DNA of 26,677 nt, from positions 1-26,677 of the forward strand of contig DJWN01000139.1 of NCBI GenBank assembly GCA_002440975.1. Reading direction: 5' to 3'. Both the position numbers and the translations under genes were made by a program. Source of the stretch: Bacteroidales bacterium UBA6229 (lineage in GTDB: Bacteria > Bacteroidota > Bacteroidia > Bacteroidales > F082). Below the pieces are notes generated by a model. That model saw only the letters and a list, made by a program, of their open reading frames with translations. It did no database searches and was not told the origin of the DNA. Below, piece by piece: positions 1 through 8,545 of this stretch (positions within the stretch are counted from its first letter, which is position 1; every line of letters begins with the position of its first letter).

Positions 1-1391
1 TTAAATCCGGGCAAGGGAATTACAATCGATTTGATGTTTAGCGTATCAGCACGTTTGAATAACTCATCCTCCGCAAAGGCGTGTCCCTGCGCTACTTCTT
101 TGTATTCAAAAGCTTTGAAACTAGCCAGAGGATATTTGTCTAATGCATTGAATACCATATTGTAAGGAACAAGAATCAAGCTTTGCTTGTCAGGGATATT
201 TGAGAATATATCTTCCGTGATCTTTAGATGTGGAGAGTTTTTATTAATGATATCAACAAATTTAATGCTTACAGTCATTATTTGTAAAATCAATAAAATG
301 GTGAATAAGATTTTTAGTTGGAATTTTTTTTCGCGAATCAAATTGACCAACCCATAGGAAATGATAAGCGACATGTAGGGGAACAAATAAATGAGAAAGC
401 GTTCGGCAATTTGTGATCCAAGGACATTGAGTGTTAGAATAAGTGTAATGGTGTAAATTATTAAATTCGGATGAATCTTAAAAAGTCGTTTAAAATTAAA
501 TACCAATACCAGAATAAAAAAAGAGGAAATACCCCATACTTTTGGACTCCAGAAGAATCGTTGATGCTCCTGACTTAGTTTTATGATTACATTTTTAACA
601 AGTTCGATAAGGCTTCCCGATAGGTAGTTTGTCGCGTTATTATCTGGCCAGTTTTTTATTTGATAGAGCCAGGTTTCGAGATGTCCTTACTGCCAAAGAT
701 CTGCAAAATATAGGATGGAGGTAAAAAAACCGGCAATACTGAACCACACAAATGATTTCCATTGCCTTTAATAAATTAACAACACAGCCCCGGCCACCAG
801 AAAAATTAATCCGTTTAGATGAGTCAGAAATGCCAGCCCTGCCATAAAACCAGCCAATACTACATTTTTTACGGTTAGGTTGCTGTTTCTGCTTTGGTCA
901 AGCTTAACAAATGAGATAAATCCAAAAAACATCACCCAGATTTCCGGCCTGAAAGTAAAGGCATAGAGAACAATTAACGGATTGACTATCAGAAAAAATA
1001 GTGCGATTAGAACTTGTTGATTTAGGGTTTTAGTGTTTAGCAATTGCATGGAATACTGCGTGAATACCAATAGAAATAAAACGTATAAAATCAGAGTGAA
1101 TGTGCGGAGTGGGGTAACTGACCACCCAAAAATCTTAATGAGACCTGCCCCGACGAGTATATTAAGTTTATGATAAGAAAAAAGCCGGACATCACATCCC
1201 AGAAAATCAATCAGACTTACTGTTTTTACAACCCCATCCTTAGCTAACCAGTAGGCTTGTTCGCTGAAAAAGGCATCATCTATATAGATAAACCTGTTCC
1301 ACATCGAAAACAGGAATACTATTAATGTCGCTAGTATCAATGCTTTCATGGTTTGTTTACTGTATAAAAAACTATAAATGCGATTTATCAT
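1..1391 (-). pseudogene. GT-C (PMT/ArnT-like) membrane glycosyltransferase, interrupted by two in-frame stops, left-truncated
   Basis: The intact 5' part (1391 down to 771, 207 codons) encodes a multi-membrane-span protein. It has an acidic pair (D38-D39, in YIDDAFF) in the first external loop, typical of GT-C lipid-sugar-dependent glycosyltransferases, and a GLAFLTHLNG-like segment seen in PMT-2/GT39-type proteins. A TAA lies at 768-770. The same reading frame then stays open to the left edge except for one further TAA at 687-689. The translation beyond both stops is convincingly protein: hydrophobic helices, a soluble periplasmic stretch, then F at base 3, giving at least 463 codons including the stops. 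No frameshift is needed to restore it, only two codon changes. The simplest reading is a decaying or phase-silenced envelope-sugar gene, with sequencing error as the alternative. The family is assigned from topology and motifs only; the sugar and acceptor are unknown. It is transcribed away from the plus-strand block that follows. Confidence 0.75.
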
Positions 1392-1720
1392 AATAATCTT
1401 ATATTGAGTTATTTACGATTTCGATTTATTTGAAGAATTGATCTCACCAGTAAAAAAATTTCATCTCATTTTTTTCTGAAAAGAATCATTTGATCCTTCT
1501 AATTAAAAATTTATCCGGTTTACGTAGCAAGTAATAACAAAAAGTAAAAGTAGAAATTATTGAAACAGATTGCGACAAGAGCGCGTTTAGTGCCATATAA
1601 TTCGTGTTTGATTCATGGATTATGTGAGACAGCGGTTTATGATAATTAGCTTAATTTTGCTGGTTCTAAAAAACAAACCAATTTATTAGGATTACATTTG
1701 AATGACAACAAATTTAATTT
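1392..1720. other. AT-rich divergent intergenic region, 329 bp
   Basis: This gap lies between the start of the broken glycosyltransferase (-) and the PLP enzyme (+). No ORF of useful length, tRNA, convincing hairpin or repeat was seen. It must hold the promoters of both genes. The only recognisable element is a TAnnTTTG-type box facing right at 1652-1659. Confidence 0.5.
1652..1659 (+). promoter_or_regulatory. Candidate Bacteroidota -7 box for the PLP aminotransferase/lyase
   Basis: TAATTTTG matches the TAnnTTTG -7 consensus of the Bacteroidota primary sigma factor and lies about 60 bases before the ATG at 1721. No TTTG -33 box is visible at the usual distance, so the match could be chance in AT-rich DNA. 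Confidence 0.3.
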
Positions 1721-2908
1721 ATGGAATATAATTTTGACAAGCTTATTGAAAGAGCAAACACGGCAAGTGTTAAGTATGATCTACGTAAACAGATTTTTGG
1801 TCATCCTGATGTGCTTCCAATGTGGGTGGCAGATATGGATTTTGAAACGCCCGAATTTATCAGGCAAGCTGTAATAGACAGAGCACAGCATCCCATTTAT
1901 GGATACACCTTCAGGCCGGAATCGTATTATGAGTCTATAATTAACTGGCTTCAAAAAAGGCATAACTGGAAAGTGGAGAAGGATTGGATTTTGTTTAGCC
2001 CGGGAGTTGTTCCGGCATTGAACTTTGCTGTTTTGGCACTTACCAATCCGGGCGATGAAATTATTGTACAACCTCCTGTGTATTTTCCATTCTTTTCTGC
2101 CGTACAGGAGAATAACCGCCAATTAATATATAATCAACTGATTAGAGAAGGTGATCAATATCAGATTAATTTTGAACAGCTCGAAAAGCAAGCCCAAACA
2201 GCCCGAATGTTGATCTTATGTAACCCGCATAATCCGGTAGGACGATCCTGGACCAGGCAGGAACTTACCGAGCTGGGAAAGATTTGTTTGAAGCATAATT
2301 TGTTGGTGATTTCAGACGAAATCCATGCCGACCTGGTACTTCCCGGACACAAGCATCAGGTGTTTGCTGAGGTTTTTCCTGAATTAAGCGCAAATATTAT
2401 CACCATGCATGCGGCAAGCAAAACCTTTAATCTTGCAGGCTTGGCGTCCTCATCGGTTATTATCAGCGATTCGGCATTGCGCGAACAATACAAATCATTT
2501 ATCTCGCGGCTACATATTGAAATGGGAAATCTTTTCGGAATGGTAGCCACTCAAACGGCTTTAGAAAAAGGGGAACAATGGTTGGGTCAGGTTTTGGATT
2601 ATATCTTTGACAATATTGTTTATGTTACTGATTTTCTGGCTGATCAACTACCAAAAGTAAAATTGATAAAACCTGAAGCAACCTATATGATCTGGCTCGA
2701 TTTTTCAGCTTTTCAACTGCCAGACGATGAATTGAAATCTTTTCTGATCAATGAGGCAAAACTTGGATTGAATAGCGGAATTGATTTTGGTCCCGGTGGC
2801 GAAGGTTTTATGAGAATCAATGTAGCTTGCCCAAGGTCGCTCCTCCAGCAAGGACTAGAAAGAATGAGAGACGCATTTACACAACTTTCTCACGGAAATG
2901 ACGTATAA
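1721..2908 (+). CDS. PatB/MalY-type PLP-dependent cystathionine beta-lyase/aminotransferase
   Basis: This is a fold-type I PLP enzyme of 395 aa, a normal length for the MalY/PatB family, which cleaves C-S bonds of cystathionine-like substrates (C-S lyase) and may transaminate. Family marks are MWVADMDF near residues 34-41, the GYTF segment at 61-64, CNPHNPVG at 167-174 (Asn for the cofactor), SDEIHADL at 198-205 (Asp199 for the pyridine nitrogen) and the Schiff-base lysine K234 in SKTFNLAG. An Arg near 368 (FMRIN) fits the substrate carboxylate. It is cytoplasmic, with no signal peptide. The ATG at 1721 gives the expected N-terminus. It is likely to act in methionine/cysteine metabolism. The exact substrate cannot be read from sequence, and the genes after it are unrelated envelope functions. 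Confidence 0.88.
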   Translation: MEYNFDKLIERANTASVKYDLRKQIFGHPDVLPMWVADMDFETPEFIRQAVIDRAQHPIYGYTFRPESYYESIINWLQKRHNWKVEKDWILFSPGVVPALNFAVLALTNPGDEIIVQPPVYFPFFSAVQENNRQLIYNQLIREGDQYQINFEQLEKQAQTARMLILCNPHNPVGRSWTRQELTELGKICLKHNLLVISDEIHADLVLPGHKHQVFAEVFPELSANIITMHAASKTFNLAGLASSSVIISDSALREQYKSFISRLHIEMGNLFGMVATQTALEKGEQWLGQVLDYIFDNIVYVTDFLADQLPKVKLIKPEATYMIWLDFSAFQLPDDELKSFLINEAKLGLNSGIDFGPGGEGFMRINVACPRSLLQQGLERMRDAFTQLSHGNDV

Positions 2909-2927
2909 AGTATAGTGTAAAAATCTT

Positions 2928-3644
2928 TTGTTTTTGAAAAGAATCATTTTTATATTTTTATTTTCCCTGTCCTTTTGTTTGTCGTTCCCTCTAAAAGGTA
3001 ACGGACAAGGCAAAGAGACTGGTATGTTGAAGCTTCGGACTGGCTATGGCATTCCTGTAATGTCATTCGGTAAATTCACCGGAAATTTGGATTACAGTAG
3101 TTTTGTTACGGTGGGAGCACATTATGGCCTGGAAGGTTTTTATTTTTATAGTGAGAATGTCGGATTTGGTGGTTTACTTTCATACAATAGGAACACAATA
3201 GATGCACAACGATTTACTGGCGCATACATCAACTCCAATTTTATTTATGATACTGCATTTGTAAACGTAAATCCGTTCAGAACGGTTATAGGATTGGTGG
3301 GTTTTTGTTTTGACTTACCATTGAATGATTATGCAGCCTTTACGTTCAAAATGATGGCAGGTGCTTTAACTGTAACAAAACCAGCTGGTATCGTAAGGGT
3401 ACAGACGGAAGATGGCGATGAATTGATTTTCAGAGAAACAAAAGATACTAGAGCTAAATTCACTATATTTACGGCTGCCGGGATGAGATTCAGTCCTTTG
3501 CCTGACTGGAGTATTACAATGGAGGTCGAATATATTGGAGCTCAATTTGATTTTTCATACAAAATGAACGAGGCAACTGTTAATAGAACTAATCATGTTC
3601 AATTGTTGATGTTGAATTTTGGAATAGCGTATTTTATTGAATAA
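2928..3644 (+). CDS. Secreted/outer-membrane beta-barrel protein, unknown function
   Basis: This 238-aa protein has an N-terminal signal peptide: Lys-Arg followed by a run of Ile/Phe/Leu to about residue 20, then a Gly/Gln-rich cleavage region. The mature part alternates polar and aromatic/hydrophobic residues with Gly and Tyr, as in small outer-membrane barrels, and ends in a strand-like FGIAYFIE. The start is TTG at 2928, or TTG at 2934, which gives a tidier signal peptide beginning LKR. No ATG is available before the signal peptide. It begins 19 bases after the PLP gene, so it may share its transcript. I do not recognise a specific family; porin-like barrel is an inference from composition. 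Confidence 0.7.
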   Translation: MFLKRIIFIFLFSLSFCLSFPLKGNGQGKETGMLKLRTGYGIPVMSFGKFTGNLDYSSFVTVGAHYGLEGFYFYSENVGFGGLLSYNRNTIDAQRFTGAYINSNFIYDTAFVNVNPFRTVIGLVGFCFDLPLNDYAAFTFKMMAGALTVTKPAGIVRVQTEDGDELIFRETKDTRAKFTIFTAAGMRFSPLPDWSITMEVEYIGAQFDFSYKMNEATVNRTNHVQLLMLNFGIAYFIE

Positions 3645-3651
3645 TAAGCTT

Positions 3652-4617
3652 ATGCGTGTACTTAAATTTTTTGGATTTGTCTTGCTGTTTTTTCTGATTG
3701 TCGCTTTGTTGTTGCCTTTGATTATGCATGATGAAGTAGAAACAACACAATCAATTGAAATAAAAACCAGCTCCATGCTTGTGTTTCGGCAGGTAAATGA
3801 TTTAAACAATTGGAAGAAATGGAGTCCTTTTAAGCTGGATGATCCCGGGATGACACTTAACTATAAAGGAGCCAAATTAGGCGAAGGTGCTGAACTCTAC
3901 TGGACAAGTAAGGGTAGCGGTGAGGGAAGTCTGAAAATTGTGAAAAGCGAACCTTACAGCCTGATTCAAAGTGTATTAGACTTTGGTAATCACGGACTTG
4001 CAACAGATGAATGGACTTTTCAGGAAACGGAAAACGGAGTAGTGGTCAGTTGGTCTCTAAAACTGAGGGAGCTAAGTTATCCTTTTGGTAAGTATTTTGG
4101 GTTTTTTGTTGATGGCTTATTTAATCCACTGCAAACTCAAGGATTAAACAATTTAAAAACTTTGTGTGAGCAAGCTGATAGCGAAATTAATGTGAACAGA
4201 GAAAAGAAAAAAGCAAGGTATATACTTGGGGTTTGTGATACATTACCTTTTAACGCACGTCACGAATTTTTGAAGCAAAATGAACAAGCTCTGTCGAATT
4301 ATTTTAAAAGCCTGCGTTACAAACCCGACGGAGATGCCTTGCTGGTTTTACAAGCCTTTGTAAATGACACTTATATCAGCTGTTATGGTTTTCCAATCCT
4401 GGATGAAGTTAAGGAATCGGGTCGTTTTAACATCATCGAAATTCCGGATTGTGAACAAATTTCTGCTGAAATGAATTGGAGTGAAACGGCAGTTGACGAA
4501 ATGCATCAGACCTTAAAACTATTTCTGCTCGAAAACAACCTCAAAGTTCGGTATATCACTGAGGAGGTATCTACTGAAACTGAAAATAAGGTAATCAGGA
4601 TTTCTTACTGTATTTGA
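3652..4617 (+). CDS. Membrane-anchored SRPBCC (polyketide-cyclase-like) protein with a GyrI-like C-terminal half
   Basis: From the ATG at 3652 the product is 321 aa. A TTG at 3637 would add five residues and overlap the preceding gene by 8 bases. The N-terminus is one hydrophobic helix (about residues 5-25). Residues 30-180 look like an SRPBCC/START-type hydrophobic-ligand domain: the segment around LNNWKKWSPF, strands ending in a tryptophan-rich stretch, and a long C-terminal helix with LNNLK. The last 130 residues resemble the GyrI/AraC-effector-binding fold, with a central IIEIPDCEQ strand. This two-domain, membrane-anchored arrangement is common in Bacteroidota, but its role is unknown. 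It follows the barrel gene by 7 bases and probably is co-transcribed. The domain calls rest on pattern only. Confidence 0.7.
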   Translation: MRVLKFFGFVLLFFLIVALLLPLIMHDEVETTQSIEIKTSSMLVFRQVNDLNNWKKWSPFKLDDPGMTLNYKGAKLGEGAELYWTSKGSGEGSLKIVKSEPYSLIQSVLDFGNHGLATDEWTFQETENGVVVSWSLKLRELSYPFGKYFGFFVDGLFNPLQTQGLNNLKTLCEQADSEINVNREKKKARYILGVCDTLPFNARHEFLKQNEQALSNYFKSLRYKPDGDALLVLQAFVNDTYISCYGFPILDEVKESGRFNIIEIPDCEQISAEMNWSETAVDEMHQTLKLFLLENNLKVRYITEEVSTETENKVIRISYCI

Positions 4618-4688
4618 GATTAAACAGGTATTTATTGTCATTGAACAATGAAGCCAGGCAGCTGTTTAGCTTAGGATAATCAAAAAGC

Positions 4689-6464
4689 ATGCAGGAGGAA
4701 AAACCGGAAATCAAAAAAAGACTCAGTTGGGCAGGACTACGACGTTTGTTGTCGCTGTTGAAGTTTATGTGGCCTAAACGTTGGGCTTTTTTTGGTGGCC
4801 TCGGAGCTTTGGCTGTTTCCAGTTTAGGAACACTGGCCTTTCCGATGCTGCTTGGCGATTTGCTTGATGCGGCTAATCCGGACGCCAGCCTGGCGAGAAT
4901 TAATCAAATTGCACTGATTTTATTGATAATATTTGCGATAAATGCTGTTTTTTCCTATTTCAGGATTTATTTGTTTGCCATTGTAACTCAATTTATGCTG
5001 GCCCGTTTGAGGCAAACCACTTATGACCAGCTCATTCGGTTGCCTATGGCATTTTTCTCCGAACGCAGGGTAGGTGAACTTAATAGTAGAATTACAGCGG
5101 ATATCGCTGTATTGCAGGAAACTTTCACTTTTACCATCGCGCAATTCATCCGGCAACTCATTATCATTATTGGAGGCACTAGTCTTTTAACGCTTATTTC
5201 ATACAAACTCACATTGTTTATGCTGGCGTTTGTGCCGTTGGTTGCTGTTGGTGCCCGTATTTTCGGGAAGAAAGTTCGTAATTTGTCAAAAGATGCACAG
5301 TCGCAGCTTGCTACCTCCAATGTAATTGTTGAAGAAACCCTTCAGGGAATTAACAATGTAAAGGCATTTAACAACGAAAACTACGAAACTACCCGCTATT
5401 TCAATGCAACCAATGATGTGATTCAAATTGCCTTAAAAGGTGCAAAATGGCGTGCTCTTTTTATTTCTCTGATTGTTTTTAGCCTGTTTACCAGCATCGT
5501 AGGTGTTATCTGGTTTGGGGTTTACCTCGTAAATCAGGGGGCTGGGATCAGTTCAGGCGATTTATTCAAATTTATTTTATATACCTTATTTATAGGGGCA
5601 TCCATATCGGGGATGGCCGACCTGTATTCGCAAGTACAAAAAGCCATCGGAGCCACTGATAGTTTACTCGATACTCTTGAAGAACCAACCGAATTGGAAT
5701 TAAAAGGTGATTGCGTGGAAAAAACGCAGTTGCAAGGTAATGTCAGCTTTAATAATGTGTTTTTTTCTTATCCTTCACGCCCTGAACTTCAGGTGTTAAA
5801 AGGAATTAGTTTTGATGTAAAAACCGGACAGAAAGTTGCTTTGGTAGGGGCTTCAGGGGCTGGCAAAACAACAATTACAGCTTTACTTTTCAGGTTTTAC
5901 GAACCCGATTCCGGCTCAATTTTATTGGATGGTATTCCTGCCAATCAGATCAACCTTAATTGTTTAAGAAGACAAATGGCGATCGTTCCGCAGGAAGTTT
6001 TGCTGTTTGGCGGAACCATTTATGAGAACATTGCTTACGGAAATACCGAGGCTGCTGAGAACGAAATAATTGAAGCCGCCCGAAAAGCTAATGCATTGGA
6101 ATTTATCATGAGCTTTCCGCTTGGTTTCCAAACTGTTGTAGGCGAACGCGGTGTGCAACTTTCTGGTGGGCAAAAGCAAAGAATTGCTATTGCACGTGCC
6201 ATTTTGCGTGATCCTAAGATTCTGGTTTTGGATGAAGCAACCAGTGCCCTGGATACGGCTTCTGAAAGTATGGTGCAGGCTGCATTAAACGAATTGATGA
6301 AAGGTCGTACGGCCATCATTATTGCGCATCGACTATCAACGATTCGTGAAGCCGACAGGATTTTGGTTATTGATCAGGGAAGGATTGTAGAATCAGGTTC
6401 GCACGAAGAACTGCTGGCACGTGATAATGGGAAGTATTTGGCACTTCAGCAGTTGGCTGTTTAA
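4689..6464 (+). CDS. ABCB/MsbA-type ABC exporter (fused membrane and ATPase domains)
   Basis: This 591-aa half-transporter works as a homodimer or heterodimer in the inner membrane. The type-1 exporter membrane domain with six helices spans about residues 30-325. The ATPase domain follows from about 350: Walker A GASGAGKT at 387-394, Q-loop Q435, signature LSGGQ at 491-495, Walker B ILVLDE at 511-516, and H-loop H547 in AHRLST. All catalytic residues are present, so it should be active. It resembles mitochondrial ABCB10 and bacterial lipid/multidrug exporters. The cargo (lipid, peptide or drug) cannot be deduced. It sits 71 bases after the SRPBCC gene, and its TAA abuts the stop of the convergent ligA with no bases between. 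Confidence 0.92.
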   Translation: MQEEKPEIKKRLSWAGLRRLLSLLKFMWPKRWAFFGGLGALAVSSLGTLAFPMLLGDLLDAANPDASLARINQIALILLIIFAINAVFSYFRIYLFAIVTQFMLARLRQTTYDQLIRLPMAFFSERRVGELNSRITADIAVLQETFTFTIAQFIRQLIIIIGGTSLLTLISYKLTLFMLAFVPLVAVGARIFGKKVRNLSKDAQSQLATSNVIVEETLQGINNVKAFNNENYETTRYFNATNDVIQIALKGAKWRALFISLIVFSLFTSIVGVIWFGVYLVNQGAGISSGDLFKFILYTLFIGASISGMADLYSQVQKAIGATDSLLDTLEEPTELELKGDCVEKTQLQGNVSFNNVFFSYPSRPELQVLKGISFDVKTGQKVALVGASGAGKTTITALLFRFYEPDSGSILLDGIPANQINLNCLRRQMAIVPQEVLLFGGTIYENIAYGNTEAAENEIIEAARKANALEFIMSFPLGFQTVVGERGVQLSGGQKQRIAIARAILRDPKILVLDEATSALDTASESMVQAALNELMKGRTAIIIAHRLSTIREADRILVIDQGRIVESGSHEELLARDNGKYLALQQLAV

Positions 6465-6476
6465 TTAGCCAATTAA
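6461..6476. repeat. Inverted repeat spanning two convergent stop codons
   Basis: TTAATT and AATTAA are perfect inverted arms around a 4-base AGCC spacer. The left arm contains the ABC exporter's TAA (6462-6464) and runs into ligA's TAA (6465-6467, complement). The arms are AT-only, so as an RNA hairpin it would be weak. It may simply reflect two TAA stops placed back to back. Confidence 0.5.
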
Positions 6477-8522
6477 CTGATAAAATTCATCTTCTGAAAT
6501 TATGGGAATTCCCAGCTTTTCTGCTTTGTCTTTTTTAGCAGGTCCCATATTGTCACCTGCAATCAGATAATCTGTTTTTGCACTAAGCGAACTGACGTTT
6601 TTACCTCCATTAACCTCAATCATTTCCTTAAGTGACTCACGCGACACAGAAAAAACACCGCTTACAACAATTGATTTCCCTTTTAAAGGGCCGCCTGAAT
6701 TAACCTTTGATTCTTGACTAAACTGTAAACCGGCCGTTTTCAATTGCTGAATCATATCCAGATGTCTTGGATTATTAAAATAATTTTGAACTGAAGCTGC
6801 AATTTTTTCACCTATTTCATCCACTGCTACCAGTGATTCATAGCTGGCTTCACGAAGCTGTTCAATGGATAAGAATGCATCGGCGAGTTTTTTAGCTACC
6901 GTTTCGCCAACAAACCTGATTCCCAATGCAAATAATACCCTGTGAAAGGGAACTTTTTTCGATTCTTCGAGACTTTTCAGTATATTTTCTGCTGTCTTTT
7001 CTTTAAAACTAACCTTGCGAATGATGGTGTTTCCCGGATTATTTTCATCGGGTGTTTCTATGGTTTTCTCTAGCCCGAACAGGTCGCTGTAAGAAAGTTT
7101 GTACAAATCAGCAGCATTTTTTATCAAGGCCTGATCAAAAAGCAAAGCAATTTTTCCTTCACCCAAACTTTCAATATTCATCGCCTTTCTGCTGATGAAA
7201 TGTTCGATTTTACCTTTTATTTGTGGTGGACAGCCATCACTATTCGGACAATACCAGGCTGCTTCGCCTTCTGTCCGGATTAGTTTAGTCTGGCATTCCG
7301 GACAGTATTTAGTGAAATCAACGGAACGGCTGTCGGGTTTGCGCAAATTCAAATCAACTGCTGTTATCTTGGGAATTATTTCACCACCTTTTTCTACAGT
7401 GACGATATCATCATAATGCAGATCAAGTTGTGCGATGAAATCAGCATTGTGCAAACTGGCACGTTTCACGGTTGTGCCGGCAAGTAACACAGGTTCCAGA
7501 TTAGCCACCGGTGTGACGGCTCCCGTGCGACCAACCTGAAAATCAACTCCCAGCAGTCTGGTTTTTGCCTCTTCGGCTTTGTATTTATAAGCTATTGCCC
7601 ATCTTGGCGATTTGGCCGTAAAGCCCAATTGTTTTTGCTGATCGAAATTGTTTACTTTAATAACAATGCCATCAATGTCGAAAGGGAGTTCGTGCCGGGC
7701 TTTATCCCAATCATCAATAAATTCAAAAATTTCATCCTCCGTGCTGCAAAGTGCGATGTTATTCGAAATTCGGAAACCCCATTTCCTGGCCTCCTGAAGG
7801 CTTTCGTAATGAGTTTTAAATTTTAACGACACTTCATCGCTCATCAGATAATACAACCAGCAATCCAGGTTGCGTCGGGCTACTTCTGCCGAATCCTGAA
7901 GTTTTATCGTACCAGCAGCTGCATTGCGTGGATTTGCAAATAACTGTTGGTCCTCTTCTGCTCTGACAGCATTTAACCTTTCAAAACTTTTTCGCGGGTA
8001 GTAAATTTCTCCCCTGATATCGAAATCTTTTGGATAATCTCCTTTAATCCGAAGCGGTATACTGCGAATGGTTTTTACATTGGTTGTGATATCATCTCCT
8101 TTAGTTCCATCGCCTCTGGTCAATGCTTGTTTGAGTGTTCCATTTTCGTAATGCAAACTCACTGCCACGCCATCATATTTGAGCTCGCAAACAAATTCTA
8201 CTTTGTTTCCTATGCTTTTTTTAACGCGGTTGATAAAGTCGGCAATTTCTGCACGACTGTATGAATTTCCCAGCGATAGCATGGGATAACGATGCGAATA
8301 AGATTGAAAATTTTTTGTGATATCGCCACCAACACGTTGTGAGGGGGAATCGGATGAAACTAATTCGGGAAATTGCTTTTCGAGATTGATAAGCTCTTCC
8401 ATCAACATATCGTATTCATAATCTGATATTTGTGGTTGAGCTAAAACGTAGTATTGATAATTATGCTGATTGAGTTGCTCGCTGAGTTCGGCAATTCGTT
8501 TGCGGGCTAATTCAATGGTCAT
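6465..8522 (-). CDS. ligA: NAD+-dependent DNA ligase LigA
   Basis: LigA seals nicks during replication and repair using NAD+. At 685 aa it has a normal length with all family domains. The Ia helical region (1-65) takes up NMN. The adenylation domain has nucleotidyl lysine K115 in LKYDG. An OB fold follows. A zinc finger has C407, C410, C425 and C431, spaced exactly as in the canonical enzyme. Helix-hairpin-helix repeats lie around 500-590 (GIRFVGETVAKKL) and a C-terminal BRCT domain covers about 605-685. The start is ATG at 8522. It lies 23 bases downstream of the GT22-like gene and may be read from the same transcript. It converges on the ABC exporter with no gap. The identification is firm. 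Confidence 0.97.
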   Translation of the reverse strand: MTIELARKRIAELSEQLNQHNYQYYVLAQPQISDYEYDMLMEELINLEKQFPELVSSDSPSQRVGGDITKNFQSYSHRYPMLSLGNSYSRAEIADFINRVKKSIGNKVEFVCELKYDGVAVSLHYENGTLKQALTRGDGTKGDDITTNVKTIRSIPLRIKGDYPKDFDIRGEIYYPRKSFERLNAVRAEEDQQLFANPRNAAAGTIKLQDSAEVARRNLDCWLYYLMSDEVSLKFKTHYESLQEARKWGFRISNNIALCSTEDEIFEFIDDWDKARHELPFDIDGIVIKVNNFDQQKQLGFTAKSPRWAIAYKYKAEEAKTRLLGVDFQVGRTGAVTPVANLEPVLLAGTTVKRASLHNADFIAQLDLHYDDIVTVEKGGEIIPKITAVDLNLRKPDSRSVDFTKYCPECQTKLIRTEGEAAWYCPNSDGCPPQIKGKIEHFISRKAMNIESLGEGKIALLFDQALIKNAADLYKLSYSDLFGLEKTIETPDENNPGNTIIRKVSFKEKTAENILKSLEESKKVPFHRVLFALGIRFVGETVAKKLADAFLSIEQLREASYESLVAVDEIGEKIAASVQNYFNNPRHLDMIQQLKTAGLQFSQESKVNSGGPLKGKSIVVSGVFSVSRESLKEMIEVNGGKNVSSLSAKTDYLIAGDNMGPAKKDKAEKLGIPIISEDEFYQLIG

Positions 8523-8545
8523 TTTAACAGCTTTTTATGAAATGT

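Noticed and set aside
687..770. TAA recoding or stop-codon readthrough
   Set aside because: TAA ends many intact genes in this window at their normal family lengths, so a reassigned TAA is not supported.
768..1391. Intact 207-aa membrane protein
   Set aside because: The same frame continues as clear protein sequence past the stop to the left edge, so the short ORF is the 5' part of a broken longer gene.
1709..1716. Minus-strand TAnnTTTG-like box near the PLP gene start
   Set aside because: It lies over 300 bases from the minus-strand gene in AT-rich DNA and is likely chance.
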